Below, one piece after another: positions 38,329 to 46,647 of a DNA stretch of 64,000 bases (positions within the stretch are counted from its first letter, which is position 1; each line of letters opens with the position of its first letter). The position numbers and the translations under genes were made by a program. This DNA is from Prosthecobacter algae. Its GTDB lineage: Bacteria > Verrucomicrobiota > Verrucomicrobiia > Verrucomicrobiales > Verrucomicrobiaceae. The notes below the pieces were generated by a model. It saw only the letters and a program-made list of their open reading frames with translations, ran no database searches and was not told the origin of the DNA. The stretch is from NCBI RefSeq assembly GCF_039542385.1, contig NZ_BAABIA010000007.1, positions 248,001 to 312,000 of the forward strand, read 5' to 3'.

Positions 38329-40722
38329 TTACTTTTTACCTTTCTGTGAGGCTGCCGTGAACCAGTCACCGCCGCCGCCACCGCCGAAGGGGTTGCCCAT
38401 GCCGCCGCCACTGCTGCGGTTGCTGCCACCACCACCGCCGAAGCTGCGATTGCCACCGCCTTGTCCACCCTGGCCTCCCTGCCCTGCGGGGCGTGGGCCG
38501 CCGGCAGCACCGCCACCGGTCTTCTTCTCGAAGTCAGGTTTGGACTTCATACTGAGGGCGATGCGTTTGCGCTGGATGTCCACCTCGGTGACGGTGACCA
38601 TGACCTTCTGGGCCACCTTCACCACTTCGGCTGCATCGCGGACAAAAGTGTCGCTGAGCTGGCTGACATGGACGAGGCCGTCCTGATGGACGCCGATGTC
38701 CACAAAGGCACCGAAGGCGGTGACGTTCGTAACGATGCCCGGCAGCTTCATGCCCACGGTCAAGTCCTTCATGTCATTGACGCCTTCAGCGAAGTTGAAG
38801 ACTTCAAACTGCTTGCGCGGATCGCGGCCTGGCTTGGCCAGTTCGTTCATGATGTCCTGGAGTGTCGGCAGGCCCACTTCTTCACTGACGTACTTTTTCA
38901 GATCCAGCTTCTGGCGCAGCTCGGCCTTCTGCATGAGGTCAGCGACGGTGCAGCCCAGGTCGGCGGCCATCTTTTCCACCAAGGGGTAACGCTCGGGGTG
39001 GACGGCGCTGGCATCCAGCGGGTTGGCCGCGCCACGGATGCGCAGGAATCCGGCGGCCTGTTCAAAGGCCTTGTCCCCCAGGCGCGGCACCTTCAGCAGG
39101 TCCTTGCGAGTCTTGAAAGCACCGTTCTCATTGCGGAAGGCCACGATGTTCGCTGCATGGGTGCTGTTGAGGCCGGAGACATAGCTGAGGAGCTGCTTGC
39201 TGGCGGTATTGATCTCCACGCCCACGCCGTTCACCGCGCTGATCACCACATTGTCCAAGCTGCTCTTGAGCTGGTTCTGATCCACATCATGCTGATACTG
39301 GCCCACGCCGATGGACTTGGGATCCAGCTTCACCAATTCGGCCAGCGGGTCCATCAGACGACGGGCAATGGAGACGGCACCGCGCACGGTGATGTCGTGG
39401 TTGGGGAACTCCTCGCGTGCCACTTCGCTGGCGCTGTAAATGGAGGCACCGCTTTCATTCACCATGAGGACGGGGATGGACTTCGGCACGCCGATCTTAT
39501 TGATGAAGGCCTCCGTCTCACGGCTGGCGGTGCCGTTGCCGATGGCAAAGGCTTCGATCTTGTAACGCTCGACCAAGTTCATGATCAGCGTCTTCGCCTG
39601 CATGAGGCTGTTGCCTTCGCCTAACAAATAGATCACATCGTTAAACAGGAGCTGCCCCTGAGCATCCAGCACCACGACTTTGCAACCCGTGCGGAAGCCA
39701 GGGTCAATGCCCAGCACGCGCTTCTGCCCCAGCGGAGCGGTGAGCAGGAGTTCACGCAGGTTGTCGGCAAAGACACGCACGGCTTCACCATCGGCCTTTT
39801 TCTTGGATTCCAGGCGGGCTTCCGTCTCCATGCTGCTGCTGAGCAGGCGCTTGTAGCTGTCGGCGCAGGCCAGCTTCATTTGGTCGGAGCAGGCATTGGC
39901 GCCTTTCACAAACAGGTTCGTGAGAATCTGCACGGCGGCATCTTCCGGGGGATTGATGCGCATGAGCAGGAAGCCCTCCTTCTCACCGCGGCGGATGGCC
40001 AGCATGCGGTGGGAGGGGATGGATTTCAGCGGCTCGGACCAGTCGAAGTAATCACGGAATTTCTGGGCATCGGCCTCGGCTTCTTTGCCATACATGACCT
40101 TGGAGACGACGGTGCTCTGCTCGCTGAACAGCTTGCGCAGGGCGGCACGGGCATCGGCGTGGTCGCTGATGCGCTCGGCGATGATGTCGCGCGCGCCGCT
40201 GAGGGCATCGGCCACGTCCTTCACCTTCAGTTCATCCGTGGCGGCATCCGGGTTCACAAACTTGGCGGCTTCCTCATCCACATTCACGCCATGGGTGAAG
40301 AGGTTCGCCTCAATGAAATCCGCCAGCGGCTCCAGGCCTTTTTCTTTGGCGATGGTGGCGCGGGTGCGGCGCTTGGGCCGGAAGGGGGCAAAGATGTCCT
40401 CCAGGGTATTCATCGTCTCCGCCTTCTCGATCTTCGCGCGCAGCACGTCGGTCATGAGATTGCGCTCTTCCAGGGATTTCACGATGGCTGTGCGGCGGTC
40501 ATCCAGGGCCACCAGTTGCTCCATGCGTTCCTTCACATTCTGGATCTGGACTTCGTCCATGGACCCGGTCGCCTCTTTACGATACCGGGCGATGAAGGGT
40601 ACCGTGGCACCATCGGCAAAAAGCTGGGCGGTCGCGCCGACCTGGATGGCGCGCAGGCCCAGTTCTTTGGCGACACGCTCGACATGAGCGATGTTGATGT
40701 TGAGTTCGTTGGCGGCAGACAT
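38329..40722 (-). CDS. tex: Tex-family transcription accessory / S1 RNA-binding protein
   Basis: The 797-residue protein shows the Tex layout: N-terminal helical region (VPFIARYRKEATGSMDEVQI), YqgF-like domain (VLGIDPGFRTGCKVVVLD), helix-hairpin-helix (VNTASKQLLSYVSGL-type, GVGVEINTASKQLL), and an S1 domain (LPGIVTNVTAFGAFVDIGVHQDGLVHVSQLSD). Tex is thought to act in transcription and RNA turnover. A Gly/Arg/Ser-rich low-complexity tail of about 70 residues follows the S1 domain and is longer than usual, possibly aiding RNA binding or condensation. It stands alone; an exact motif copy lies at 39619-39628. Confidence 0.94.
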   Translation of the reverse strand: MSAANELNINIAHVERVAKELGLRAIQVGATAQLFADGATVPFIARYRKEATGSMDEVQIQNVKERMEQLVALDDRRTAIVKSLEERNLMTDVLRAKIEKAETMNTLEDIFAPFRPKRRTRATIAKEKGLEPLADFIEANLFTHGVNVDEEAAKFVNPDAATDELKVKDVADALSGARDIIAERISDHADARAALRKLFSEQSTVVSKVMYGKEAEADAQKFRDYFDWSEPLKSIPSHRMLAIRRGEKEGFLLMRINPPEDAAVQILTNLFVKGANACSDQMKLACADSYKRLLSSSMETEARLESKKKADGEAVRVFADNLRELLLTAPLGQKRVLGIDPGFRTGCKVVVLDAQGQLLFNDVIYLLGEGNSLMQAKTLIMNLVERYKIEAFAIGNGTASRETEAFINKIGVPKSIPVLMVNESGASIYSASEVAREEFPNHDITVRGAVSIARRLMDPLAELVKLDPKSIGVGQYQHDVDQNQLKSSLDNVVISAVNGVGVEINTASKQLLSYVSGLNSTHAANIVAFRNENGAFKTRKDLLKVPRLGDKAFEQAAGFLRIRGAANPLDASAVHPERYPLVEKMAADLGCTVADLMQKAELRQKLDLKKYVSEEVGLPTLQDIMNELAKPGRDPRKQFEVFNFAEGVNDMKDLTVGMKLPGIVTNVTAFGAFVDIGVHQDGLVHVSQLSDTFVRDAAEVVKVAQKVMVTVTEVDIQRKRIALSMKSKPDFEKKTGGGAAGGPRPAGQGGQGGQGGGNRSFGGGGGSNRSSGGGMGNPFGGGGGGDWFTAASQKGKK

Positions 40723-41042
40723 GGTTGGAGATAGGCGGGGGGTCGAAAAGCAGAGGTCGGAAAGTCAAAGGTCAGCGGTCAAAGGTGCCTGGGCACGCTC
40801 AACCGACCGGAAGTGAGGTAGCGAAAGGGGGGAGCGGGGGCAACTCTGGAACGTGGCCCCGGCGAAACTTTTGTTTGCGCCTCAGGCTTGACAAGGGCGT
40901 CTGGCTCATGGCGGGGGAGGCAGTTCTCAGGGCGGTTTCCCATTTCAATCGGCTGTCGCTTCGCAAGTTCTTGAATGCTCCTTTCGAACGGCTTCATAAA
41001 ACTGAACGCTGAACACCGTTTATTGAATATTGTTCCTCTCCC

Positions 41043-41483
41043 ATGCCCCAACCCGCCCCTCTTGATCCTGCCGAACTGCCCGCCCTGGCGCTGGCGACGA
41101 TGAAAAGCGCCAAGTTCCCGGTGCTGGCGACGATGGACGGCGACCAACCCCGCGTGCGGCCCGTCTCCCCGGTGAAAACCGACGGCTTCATCGTCTATGT
41201 GGCCAACCTGCGCCGTTACGGCAAAACCGCCGAACTCGCTGCCAACCCGAAAGCCGAGCTCTGCTACACCGACGACGACCACAACCAGGTCCGCATCACC
41301 GCCACCGCCGAGATCCTCACCGAGCGTGCCCAGATTGAAGACATCTGGAACAGCAACGCCCTGCTGCGCACCTACCTCCGCGACATCAACAACCCTGAAC
41401 TTATCATCTACAAGTTCACGCCCCACCGGGTGCGGTACATGAAGGAATGGGCGCTGGAGTATCATGAGGTGCGGCTGTCCTGA
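41043..41483 (+). CDS. Pyridoxamine 5'-phosphate oxidase (PPOX)-family protein
   Basis: The 146-residue protein has the split-barrel FMN-binding fold: ATMDGDQPRVRPVSPV, YVANLRRYGKTAELAANPKAELCY, VRITATAEILTE and IYKFTPHRVRYM. Members bind FMN, F420 or haem and often act as general-stress or detoxification enzymes; substrate cannot be inferred. A decayed partial copy of its residues ~74-120 lies 440 bp downstream. A second, distant PPOX gene is at 61729-62265. Confidence 0.84.
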   Translation: MPQPAPLDPAELPALALATMKSAKFPVLATMDGDQPRVRPVSPVKTDGFIVYVANLRRYGKTAELAANPKAELCYTDDDHNQVRITATAEILTERAQIEDIWNSNALLRTYLRDINNPELIIYKFTPHRVRYMKEWALEYHEVRLS

Positions 41484-41639
41484 GAGTGTCCGCTGGAGGC
41501 CGTCGTCCTTGGAAAGCGTATCTCTGAGCTGATGCCGCCTATTTTTGAACCAATATGGCTGAGGAAGATGTGCTGACGGCTTAGAGATGAATCGTGTTTT
41601 TATGGCGATTTGAGAAACGGAAGCCAGCGAGAGCTTTGG

Positions 41640-41766
41640 GTGGGGATGGGGATGATTCTAAAAATCTCCCCATTTGGGGATTCCGAGTCGCTAAACCTTG
41701 ATCTTCAGTATTTTACGATGGGGATTCCATGGGGACAGATTTCCCCATGTGGGGAAGCTTGGGGAT
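41640..41766. repeat. CCCCAT-box element, copy 2
   Basis: Nine CCCCA/TGGGG boxes in about 127 bp: GTGGGGATGGGGATG, TCTCCCCATTTGGGGATT, ATGGGGATTCCATGGGGAC, TTTCCCCATGTGGGGAAG and TTGGGGATC. The first four boxes match copy 1 at 12588-12696 in sequence and spacing. It lies between a PPOX gene and its decayed copy and is not adjacent to an intact plus-strand gene start. Confidence 0.6.
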
Positions 41767-41916
41767 CATGGAGAACGGCAGATTCATAAAAACCATAAAG
41801 TATTGAAGTTGACTTTGGAGGCGCACACCGTTCTCCAGTGGGTGGAGGACGGAGATAAGTTTATCATTGTTAAATGATATTCTATAATGTGAGAAATGCA
41901 ATGGAATCGTATGGTG

Positions 41917-42037
41917 CCGAGCACTGCTACACCGACGACGACAACCAAGTCCGCATCACCGCCACCGCTGAGATTATCACCGACCGACCCCTGCTGGAAG
42001 AAATCTGGAACAGCAACGCTCTGCTCCGCGCTTACGT
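41917..42037 (+). pseudogene. Decayed partial duplicate of the PPOX gene at 41043
   Basis: The translated segment reads AEHCYTDDDNQVRITATAEI and then a segment ending in NSNALLRAY, nearly the same as residues ~74-120 of the upstream protein (AELCYTDDDHNQVRITATAE). DNA identity is high across about 120 bp, with one codon lost and scattered substitutions. Both the N-terminal FMN-binding part and the C-terminus are missing, so it cannot be functional as a PPOX protein. Confidence 0.82.
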
Positions 42038-42143
42038 GATCGCGGTTTGCCTTTGGATCGCCATCTCTTGGTATAGATGAGGCTCGAACGAAACAAAAAT
42101 AGCGGCGTTATCGGCCATTGCCCCCCTGACTTGTTTGGTGTCG

Positions 42144-42692
42144 TTATTCGGTTGGGCCATACCGTTTCACCTTCTCCGAGATCTTCTTTGAAGTCTTCGT
42201 TTGAAGATCAACCTGCACGACAGCGGTCCCTTTGTAGCCGTTGTCATCAGCCTTACCTGCATGTGGACCTGTGAAGGTCAGATGTAGAATATGATTCCCC
42301 CTCCACTCAACCGGATAAATCCAAGGATTGTCTTCTCCTGCGGCTATTTTTGGCATGGCAATGAATTGAAATTTGGTGCCGTCCCAAGCAAAGAGGTAGG
42401 TCTGGAATAACTTTGGGAAGCCAGCCGGAATCGCCAGAATCTTAGAGTCTGGACTCCACCGAAGGTGGTCGGGATAGAAATCAAAAATGGCCGTTGCGTC
42501 AATTTGTGGAGAGGAAGTAAAAAGAAGTTTCCCATCCTTGCCTTTGATCTCTAATCGAGTCGTATTTGTGTCTCCCACTTTGGCAATGCTCACTCGAAAA
42601 GCACCGTCTGGAGATGCCGTTCTCACGACCTCAGGTACATCCCCTGCAAAAAGGGAGGTCAAGAACGCGAAAAAAAGGAGAGTTGTTTTCAT
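42144..42692 (-). CDS. Hypothetical exported protein
   Basis: The ~182-residue product has a signal peptide (MKTTLLFFAFLTSLFAGD) and a beta-rich body with propeller-like phrases (RTASPDGAFRVSIAK; LRWSPDSKILAIPAGFP), suggesting a WD40/PD40-like or small beta-sheet protein. I do not recognise a family. It is AT-richer than the window average and lies in the accessory stretch between a pseudogene and a zinc-ribbon gene. An upstream ATG would add nine residues. Confidence 0.6.
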   Translation of the reverse strand: MKTTLLFFAFLTSLFAGDVPEVVRTASPDGAFRVSIAKVGDTNTTRLEIKGKDGKLLFTSSPQIDATAIFDFYPDHLRWSPDSKILAIPAGFPKLFQTYLFAWDGTKFQFIAMPKIAAGEDNPWIYPVEWRGNHILHLTFTGPHAGKADDNGYKGTAVVQVDLQTKTSKKISEKVKRYGPTE

Positions 42693-42806
42693 TTTTGGAT
42701 GAAGGTTCTGGAAAGGCACTCAATTAGGTGAAGGGGTCTCACCCGTTGGGGTTGAAATGGGATTTGTGTCGAATCATCGAGACTGGACGGCTGGCGAGAG
42801 TTGCTC

Positions 42807-43163
42807 TCAGATTGTTCTTGTGAGGAGTGTCGTAAGTTGATCATTAAGTTGCTGGATCCGTCGACTTCGATCTCGATTCTCGGGCATCAGTCTCATCCGG
42901 TTAATCTCTTGTTCTAAAAAGTGCTGCTTCCGCACACTCCTGATTACAAGTTCATGTCTCGAAGCAGCCACACGGCTCTCGCATTCTGCCCGTAGCTCAC
43001 GCCACGCCTTGAAGTCATCGTGCCTCGGAACCTCAACTTTATATCCAAGGTTAAAGCACTCAACACCGCAACTCAGACAGTGAGGAGCTTTTGTAACAGT
43101 CTTGGGGTGGCGGATCGCGGTCCTGCAATCAAAGCAGACATAATTTTGATTGCTCGCTGACAT
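42807..43163 (-). CDS. Small zinc-ribbon protein with helical tail
   Basis: The 118-residue product begins with two Cys pairs, YVCFDCRTAIRHP and PHCLSCGVECFNLG, spaced as a zinc ribbon, followed by a charged helical tail (FLEQEINRMRLMPENRDRSR) that may form a coiled coil. The lower GC suggests acquired DNA. No family or partner gene is identified. Confidence 0.62.
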   Translation of the reverse strand: MSASNQNYVCFDCRTAIRHPKTVTKAPHCLSCGVECFNLGYKVEVPRHDDFKAWRELRAECESRVAASRHELVIRSVRKQHFLEQEINRMRLMPENRDRSRRIQQLNDQLTTLLTRTI

Positions 43164-43427
43164 AGACTGATTCTGAAGACAAGGGGATTAACAGATTTAT
43201 TTTCGTCTCAGATTTTTTATCTGCGACATCTATGTTGATTTGCGGCTTTTCTGTGGAAGAGCATTGATTAGTTTATCTGACTTAGTTCGCTATAGTCAAC
43301 TTACTGGTTGATGCGAAAATGAGCGAGTACAAAAATGTACCCCAAACAGAATCGGTGGGACCGACTCCTATCGGCTGAGTGGTTTCCATTGCTTGCACTC
43401 CCCTTCCCTCCAAGCCATAGCTCCTTT

Positions 43428-44099
43428 GTGCGCCTGGACGTCATTACTCTTTTTCCTGAACTCATCACTGTGCCGATGGGCACGAGCATCATGGGGCGGG
43501 CCCAGGAGAAGGGGGCGATCACGGTGGGGGTGCATGATCTGCGCGAGCAGGGGCTGGGCAAACACAAGCAGGTGGATGACACGCCGTATGGCGGTGGGCA
43601 GGGCATGCTGCTGAGGCCGGAGCCGCTGTTTGCGACGCTGGAAAAGGTGCATGCAGAGGGCAGCCGGGTGATCCTGATGTCGCCTGCCGGGAAGCCTTTT
43701 AACCAAGCGGCGGCACAGCGGCTGGCGGGGGAGGAGCATCTGATTTTTCTATCCGGCCACTATGAGGGCATGGACCAGCGGGTGGTGGACCACTGGGTGG
43801 ATGAGGAGCTGAGCCTGGGGGACTATGTGCTGACGAATGGAGCCATCGCGGCGGTGGTGGTGATGGACGCGATCGTGCGGCTGCTGCCGGGAGTGCTGGG
43901 CGATGACCTGAGCGCGGTGGAGGAATCCTTTGGCCCAGCGGGCTTGCTAGAAGCGCCGCATTACACGAAGCCGGCGGAGTTTCAGGGGCTGCGGGTGCCG
44001 GACATTTTGCTGAGCGGGAATCACGCGAAGATCGCGGAATGGCGGCAGAAGCAGGCGCTGGAGCGGACGCGGAGGATGCGGCCGGATTTGCTGGAGTAG
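43428..44099 (+). CDS. trmD: tRNA (guanine-N1)-methyltransferase
   Basis: The ~223-residue SPOUT enzyme methylates G37 in tRNAs reading CNN codons, preventing frameshifting. The trefoil-knot signatures are intact: LDVITLFPEL at the start, VDDTPYGGGQGMLLRPEP, FLSGHYEGMDQRVVD and SLGDYVLTNGAIAAVVVMDAI. The GTG at 43428 is chosen because the family starts MRLDVITLFP; the frame runs on upstream to 43335 with low-GC, noncoding-like sequence. The neighbours usual in other bacteria (rpsP, rimM, rplS) are absent. The tRNA-Pro(GGG) at 56648 is a predicted substrate. Confidence 0.96.
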   Translation: MRLDVITLFPELITVPMGTSIMGRAQEKGAITVGVHDLREQGLGKHKQVDDTPYGGGQGMLLRPEPLFATLEKVHAEGSRVILMSPAGKPFNQAAAQRLAGEEHLIFLSGHYEGMDQRVVDHWVDEELSLGDYVLTNGAIAAVVVMDAIVRLLPGVLGDDLSAVEESFGPAGLLEAPHYTKPAEFQGLRVPDILLSGNHAKIAEWRQKQALERTRRMRPDLLE

Positions 44100-44201
44100 G
44101 GAGGGGGGGAGGATTGGATGCGGACAGGAGCTCCGAAGGTAGCCGTGAGGTGATCGAGTCGCCACTGGGATACTTCGCGGCTTCGCCGCACTTGAATGGA
44201 T

Positions 44202-44219
44202 GCGGACAAGAGTGTCCGC
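44202..44219. repeat. REP-like stem-loop GCGGACA/TGTCCGC
   Basis: A perfect 7-bp stem with an AGAG loop lies about 100 bp after trmD. A partial copy (ATGCGGACAGGAGCTCCG) lies about 80 bp upstream at 44119. Short palindromes of this kind are typical of intergenic REP sequences; no T-run follows. Confidence 0.5.
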
Positions 44220-44296
44220 GCTCCTCTCGGGGGGGTTTTGCGTGCATCGACGGCCCCTCACCCCTAGCCCTACTCGCCGCAAGCGGGGCGAGGGAG

Positions 44297-44781
44297 GATG
44301 TTTTTTGGACTTCGTTTGTTGAGACCAAAGGCACCATTTTCAGGGCCTGATGAAATGCGGGATTGGATTCGAAGCGGAGTTTTGCCGAGCTAAAGCTCTG
44401 GAGTACTTTTCAGAGGGGGATGTCGTTTGGACTTCGATTGTTGAGACCAAGGCACCTTTTTTCAAGTCTTTGGGGGATGCGAAATTGAATCTGATGCGGG
44501 GTTTTGCCGAGCTAAAGCTCTGGAGTACTTTTTGGGAGGATGTCGTTTGGAGTTTGTTTGTTGAGACCGAGGCACCTTTGCAAATCCTGAGGCAATGCGG
44601 AATTGGATTCGAAGCGGAGTTTTGCCGAGCTAAAGCTCTGGAGTACTTTTCAGAGGGTGATGTCGTTTGGACTTCGTTTGTTGAGACCAAAGGCACCATT
44701 TTCCCAAGTCTTTGGGGGATGCGGGATTGAAGCTGAAGCGCAGTTTTTCCGAGCTAAAGCTCTGGAGTACTTTTCAGAGGG
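44297..44781. repeat. Four tandem ~120-bp repeat units
   Basis: Units begin at 44297, 44419, 44539 and 44659 (122, 120, 120, 123 bp). Each has GATGT.GTTTGGA, a GTTGAGACC block, an ATGCG block, and CGAGCTAAAGCTCTGGAGTA carrying the palindrome GAGCTAAAGCTC. Units differ by substitutions and small indels that shift the reading frame, so the 126-codon open frame across them is probably chance. A solitary copy in the opposite orientation lies at 301-419. Not CRISPR: the repeats have no unique spacers. Confidence 0.88.
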
Positions 44782-44873
44782 TGATGGCCCCTCTTTGAGC
44801 TGACCTTTCTTCTTCCGGGTAGGACGACAGAAAGCAGGCAGGAGTGCCAGCTTCACTTGGGAGCTGGATTCGC

Positions 44874-46616
44874 TTACAGCTCCCCTGCCCTGACGATCCA
44901 GATGACGAGTTTTTTGCCGCTGATGGGAGGAGTGGGAGAAGCCTCGTCGGTGACGGCGAGGGCGCGGCCGATGAGGGCACCGAGCTGGGTGGGGAAGCCA
45001 GCCGGAGCATCGGTGACGGAAGCGGGGGGGAAGCTGAGGGTGGGGTCATCGTAGGCGCGGACGAGATCGCCGCCGATGATGAGGACGGGGGAAGTTTCGG
45101 CCCCGGTGAGGCCGCGCAGGCCGACCATCTGGGTGGTCTCTGCGGACCAGGTGTGTTCGGGGTGGCGGTGCAGGAAGCGGGCGAGGTTGCCGAGGTCTTG
45201 GCGCTCGATGAACTGGGCATCCACGAGAGGGGTTTCATCCATCACGACCTGGGGGTAAGTTTTGCGGATGTGGCGGGAGGTGTGGACGGCGATTTCCTTC
45301 ATGGCCTCGGCGGTCCAGAGGGTGTCCTGATGGAAGTGGAGGGGGAGGCGGTTGCGCTGATCCCAAAGTTTTTCGGTCATGTCGAGAACATCCACGCCGG
45401 CGGTCTTGAGCCGCTGAATCGACGCGTGATAACCCAAGGGATGAACAGCACCTTTGTATCTGGCAGGGAGGATGGGTTCGGGCCGGAGGCTGATCTTGTC
45501 GGGGATGGGCAAAAGCAGCAGATGACCGCCCTGGCTTTGCAGTTCCTTTTGCAGGCTGAGGATGGACTCGACCTGACCCGGGGTGTGTCGCTTTTGAGTG
45601 AGGCGGTGGAGATCCGAATCCGGATAGAGCCAGCCATCGGCCCCCTGGTGAACGCCACGGCTCCCAGCCTGGCTGGAAAGATTACGAAGCCATTTCCCGG
45701 CCCGCACGAGGGGGGGAGAAGCGGATTCAGTGTGCGAGATGCTGATCAAAACCATGGATCCTAACAGGAGAATGCCGGTGCTTCTGGCAAGGAGGCGAAG
45801 ACGTGGGCCGCGCGCCATCCACCAGGAAAAGCCTGGCAGGACGAGGGCGGTGAGGACGCTGATCCACAGGAGCCAGCAAACATGCGGGGTGGTGAGACGG
45901 GCATCGAGAAAGACGGAGTACACGGTCGCGGGGGAGGCACTGAAAAGACGGCCCCATTCCTGCAGGGCGAGATCCCAACCGCCGCCGTAGAGCAAGGGGG
46001 TGCTCAAGGTAAAAGCGACAATGACCAGGATGTTTTTGATCCAACGGGGAATCTTCACGGTCCACACCTGGAAACGGCCTAACCAAGAGTCTAACCCAAT
46101 GAGGCAGGCCTGGAGCAGGAGCCAAAGCAACAAGCCGTAGCTAAACCCCTGAGCAATAAGAAGACTGAGCGCCAAGAGGCCGCAACGAAGGAGAGCCGAT
46201 GAAGCCGTGGGGACGTGATTGACTGGCAGGACTCCCCAGCGGTTCCAGAAATCCACGAAACCCCTGGCGCCAAAGGGATGGCGGATGACCTCGGGCAATT
46301 CGCCTCTGAGTAACCTCATCAATCCCAACCAAATATCGGCCGTGCCGGAGAACATCATGTAGATCCACCCGGTGAAGGCCACCATGCCGATGAATGCCGA
46401 CCAACTGGTGGCGGCCTCGGGCGCGGCATTGACACAGAGGGTGTAAATGCTTTCGAGATTCAGGGCCAGATACAACAGCTTGGCATAGCCGTAGCCCATC
46501 CTGGCAAAAGCGGTGCCGAAGGCCCAGGGCGCGAACTGGCGGGGAAACGCCGAGAATCCCCCGGCAAGCAAGAGCGGGAAGATCCGGATAAATTTAAGGG
46601 GTTCATCCATCATCAT
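44874..46616 (-). CDS. Fusion of degenerate MBOAT-like membrane half and AlgJ/AlgX-like SGNH half
   Basis: The 580-residue protein has about nine hydrophobic spans in residues 1-300 resembling the AlgI/MBOAT acyltransferase (GFVDFWNRWG matches the FWRRWH region) and a C-terminal ~270-residue domain like the SGNH O-acetyltransferases AlgJ/AlgX (DGWLYPDSDLHRL; HFHQDTLWTAEAM; VLIIGGDLV). Key catalytic residues look lost: the MBOAT His motif LWHG is not seen, the SGNH DxHW reads DTLW (His to Leu), and GDS reads GGD without Ser. It may be a scaffold or an inactive relative. These two parts are usually separate proteins. It lies upstream, in the same orientation, of the PAP2/DSP and hydrolase/methyltransferase genes' downstream end. 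Confidence 0.7.
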   Translation of the reverse strand: MMMDEPLKFIRIFPLLLAGGFSAFPRQFAPWAFGTAFARMGYGYAKLLYLALNLESIYTLCVNAAPEAATSWSAFIGMVAFTGWIYMMFSGTADIWLGLMRLLRGELPEVIRHPFGARGFVDFWNRWGVLPVNHVPTASSALLRCGLLALSLLIAQGFSYGLLLWLLLQACLIGLDSWLGRFQVWTVKIPRWIKNILVIVAFTLSTPLLYGGGWDLALQEWGRLFSASPATVYSVFLDARLTTPHVCWLLWISVLTALVLPGFSWWMARGPRLRLLARSTGILLLGSMVLISISHTESASPPLVRAGKWLRNLSSQAGSRGVHQGADGWLYPDSDLHRLTQKRHTPGQVESILSLQKELQSQGGHLLLLPIPDKISLRPEPILPARYKGAVHPLGYHASIQRLKTAGVDVLDMTEKLWDQRNRLPLHFHQDTLWTAEAMKEIAVHTSRHIRKTYPQVVMDETPLVDAQFIERQDLGNLARFLHRHPEHTWSAETTQMVGLRGLTGAETSPVLIIGGDLVRAYDDPTLSFPPASVTDAPAGFPTQLGALIGRALAVTDEASPTPPISGKKLVIWIVRAGEL

Positions 46617-46647
46617 GGTAGCCCCATCTCCCGGCCCGGCCTTGTCT

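Larger units (their letters stand above)
41484..42143. other. Intergenic accessory stretch of ~660 bp
   Basis: This AT-richer stretch has no intact gene. It contains the second CCCCAT-box element (41640-41766) and, after it, a decayed piece of the upstream PPOX gene (41917-42037), so it probably formed by a local duplication with insertion and decay. Confidence 0.55.

Noticed and set aside
44350-44730. 126-codon open frame across the tandem repeat
   Set aside because: It is made of the diverging 120-bp repeat; indels between units change the frame, and no start context or family resemblance supports a protein.
44297-44781. CRISPR array
   Set aside because: Units are ~120 bp, directly adjacent, diverged along their whole length, with no unique spacers and no cas genes in the window.
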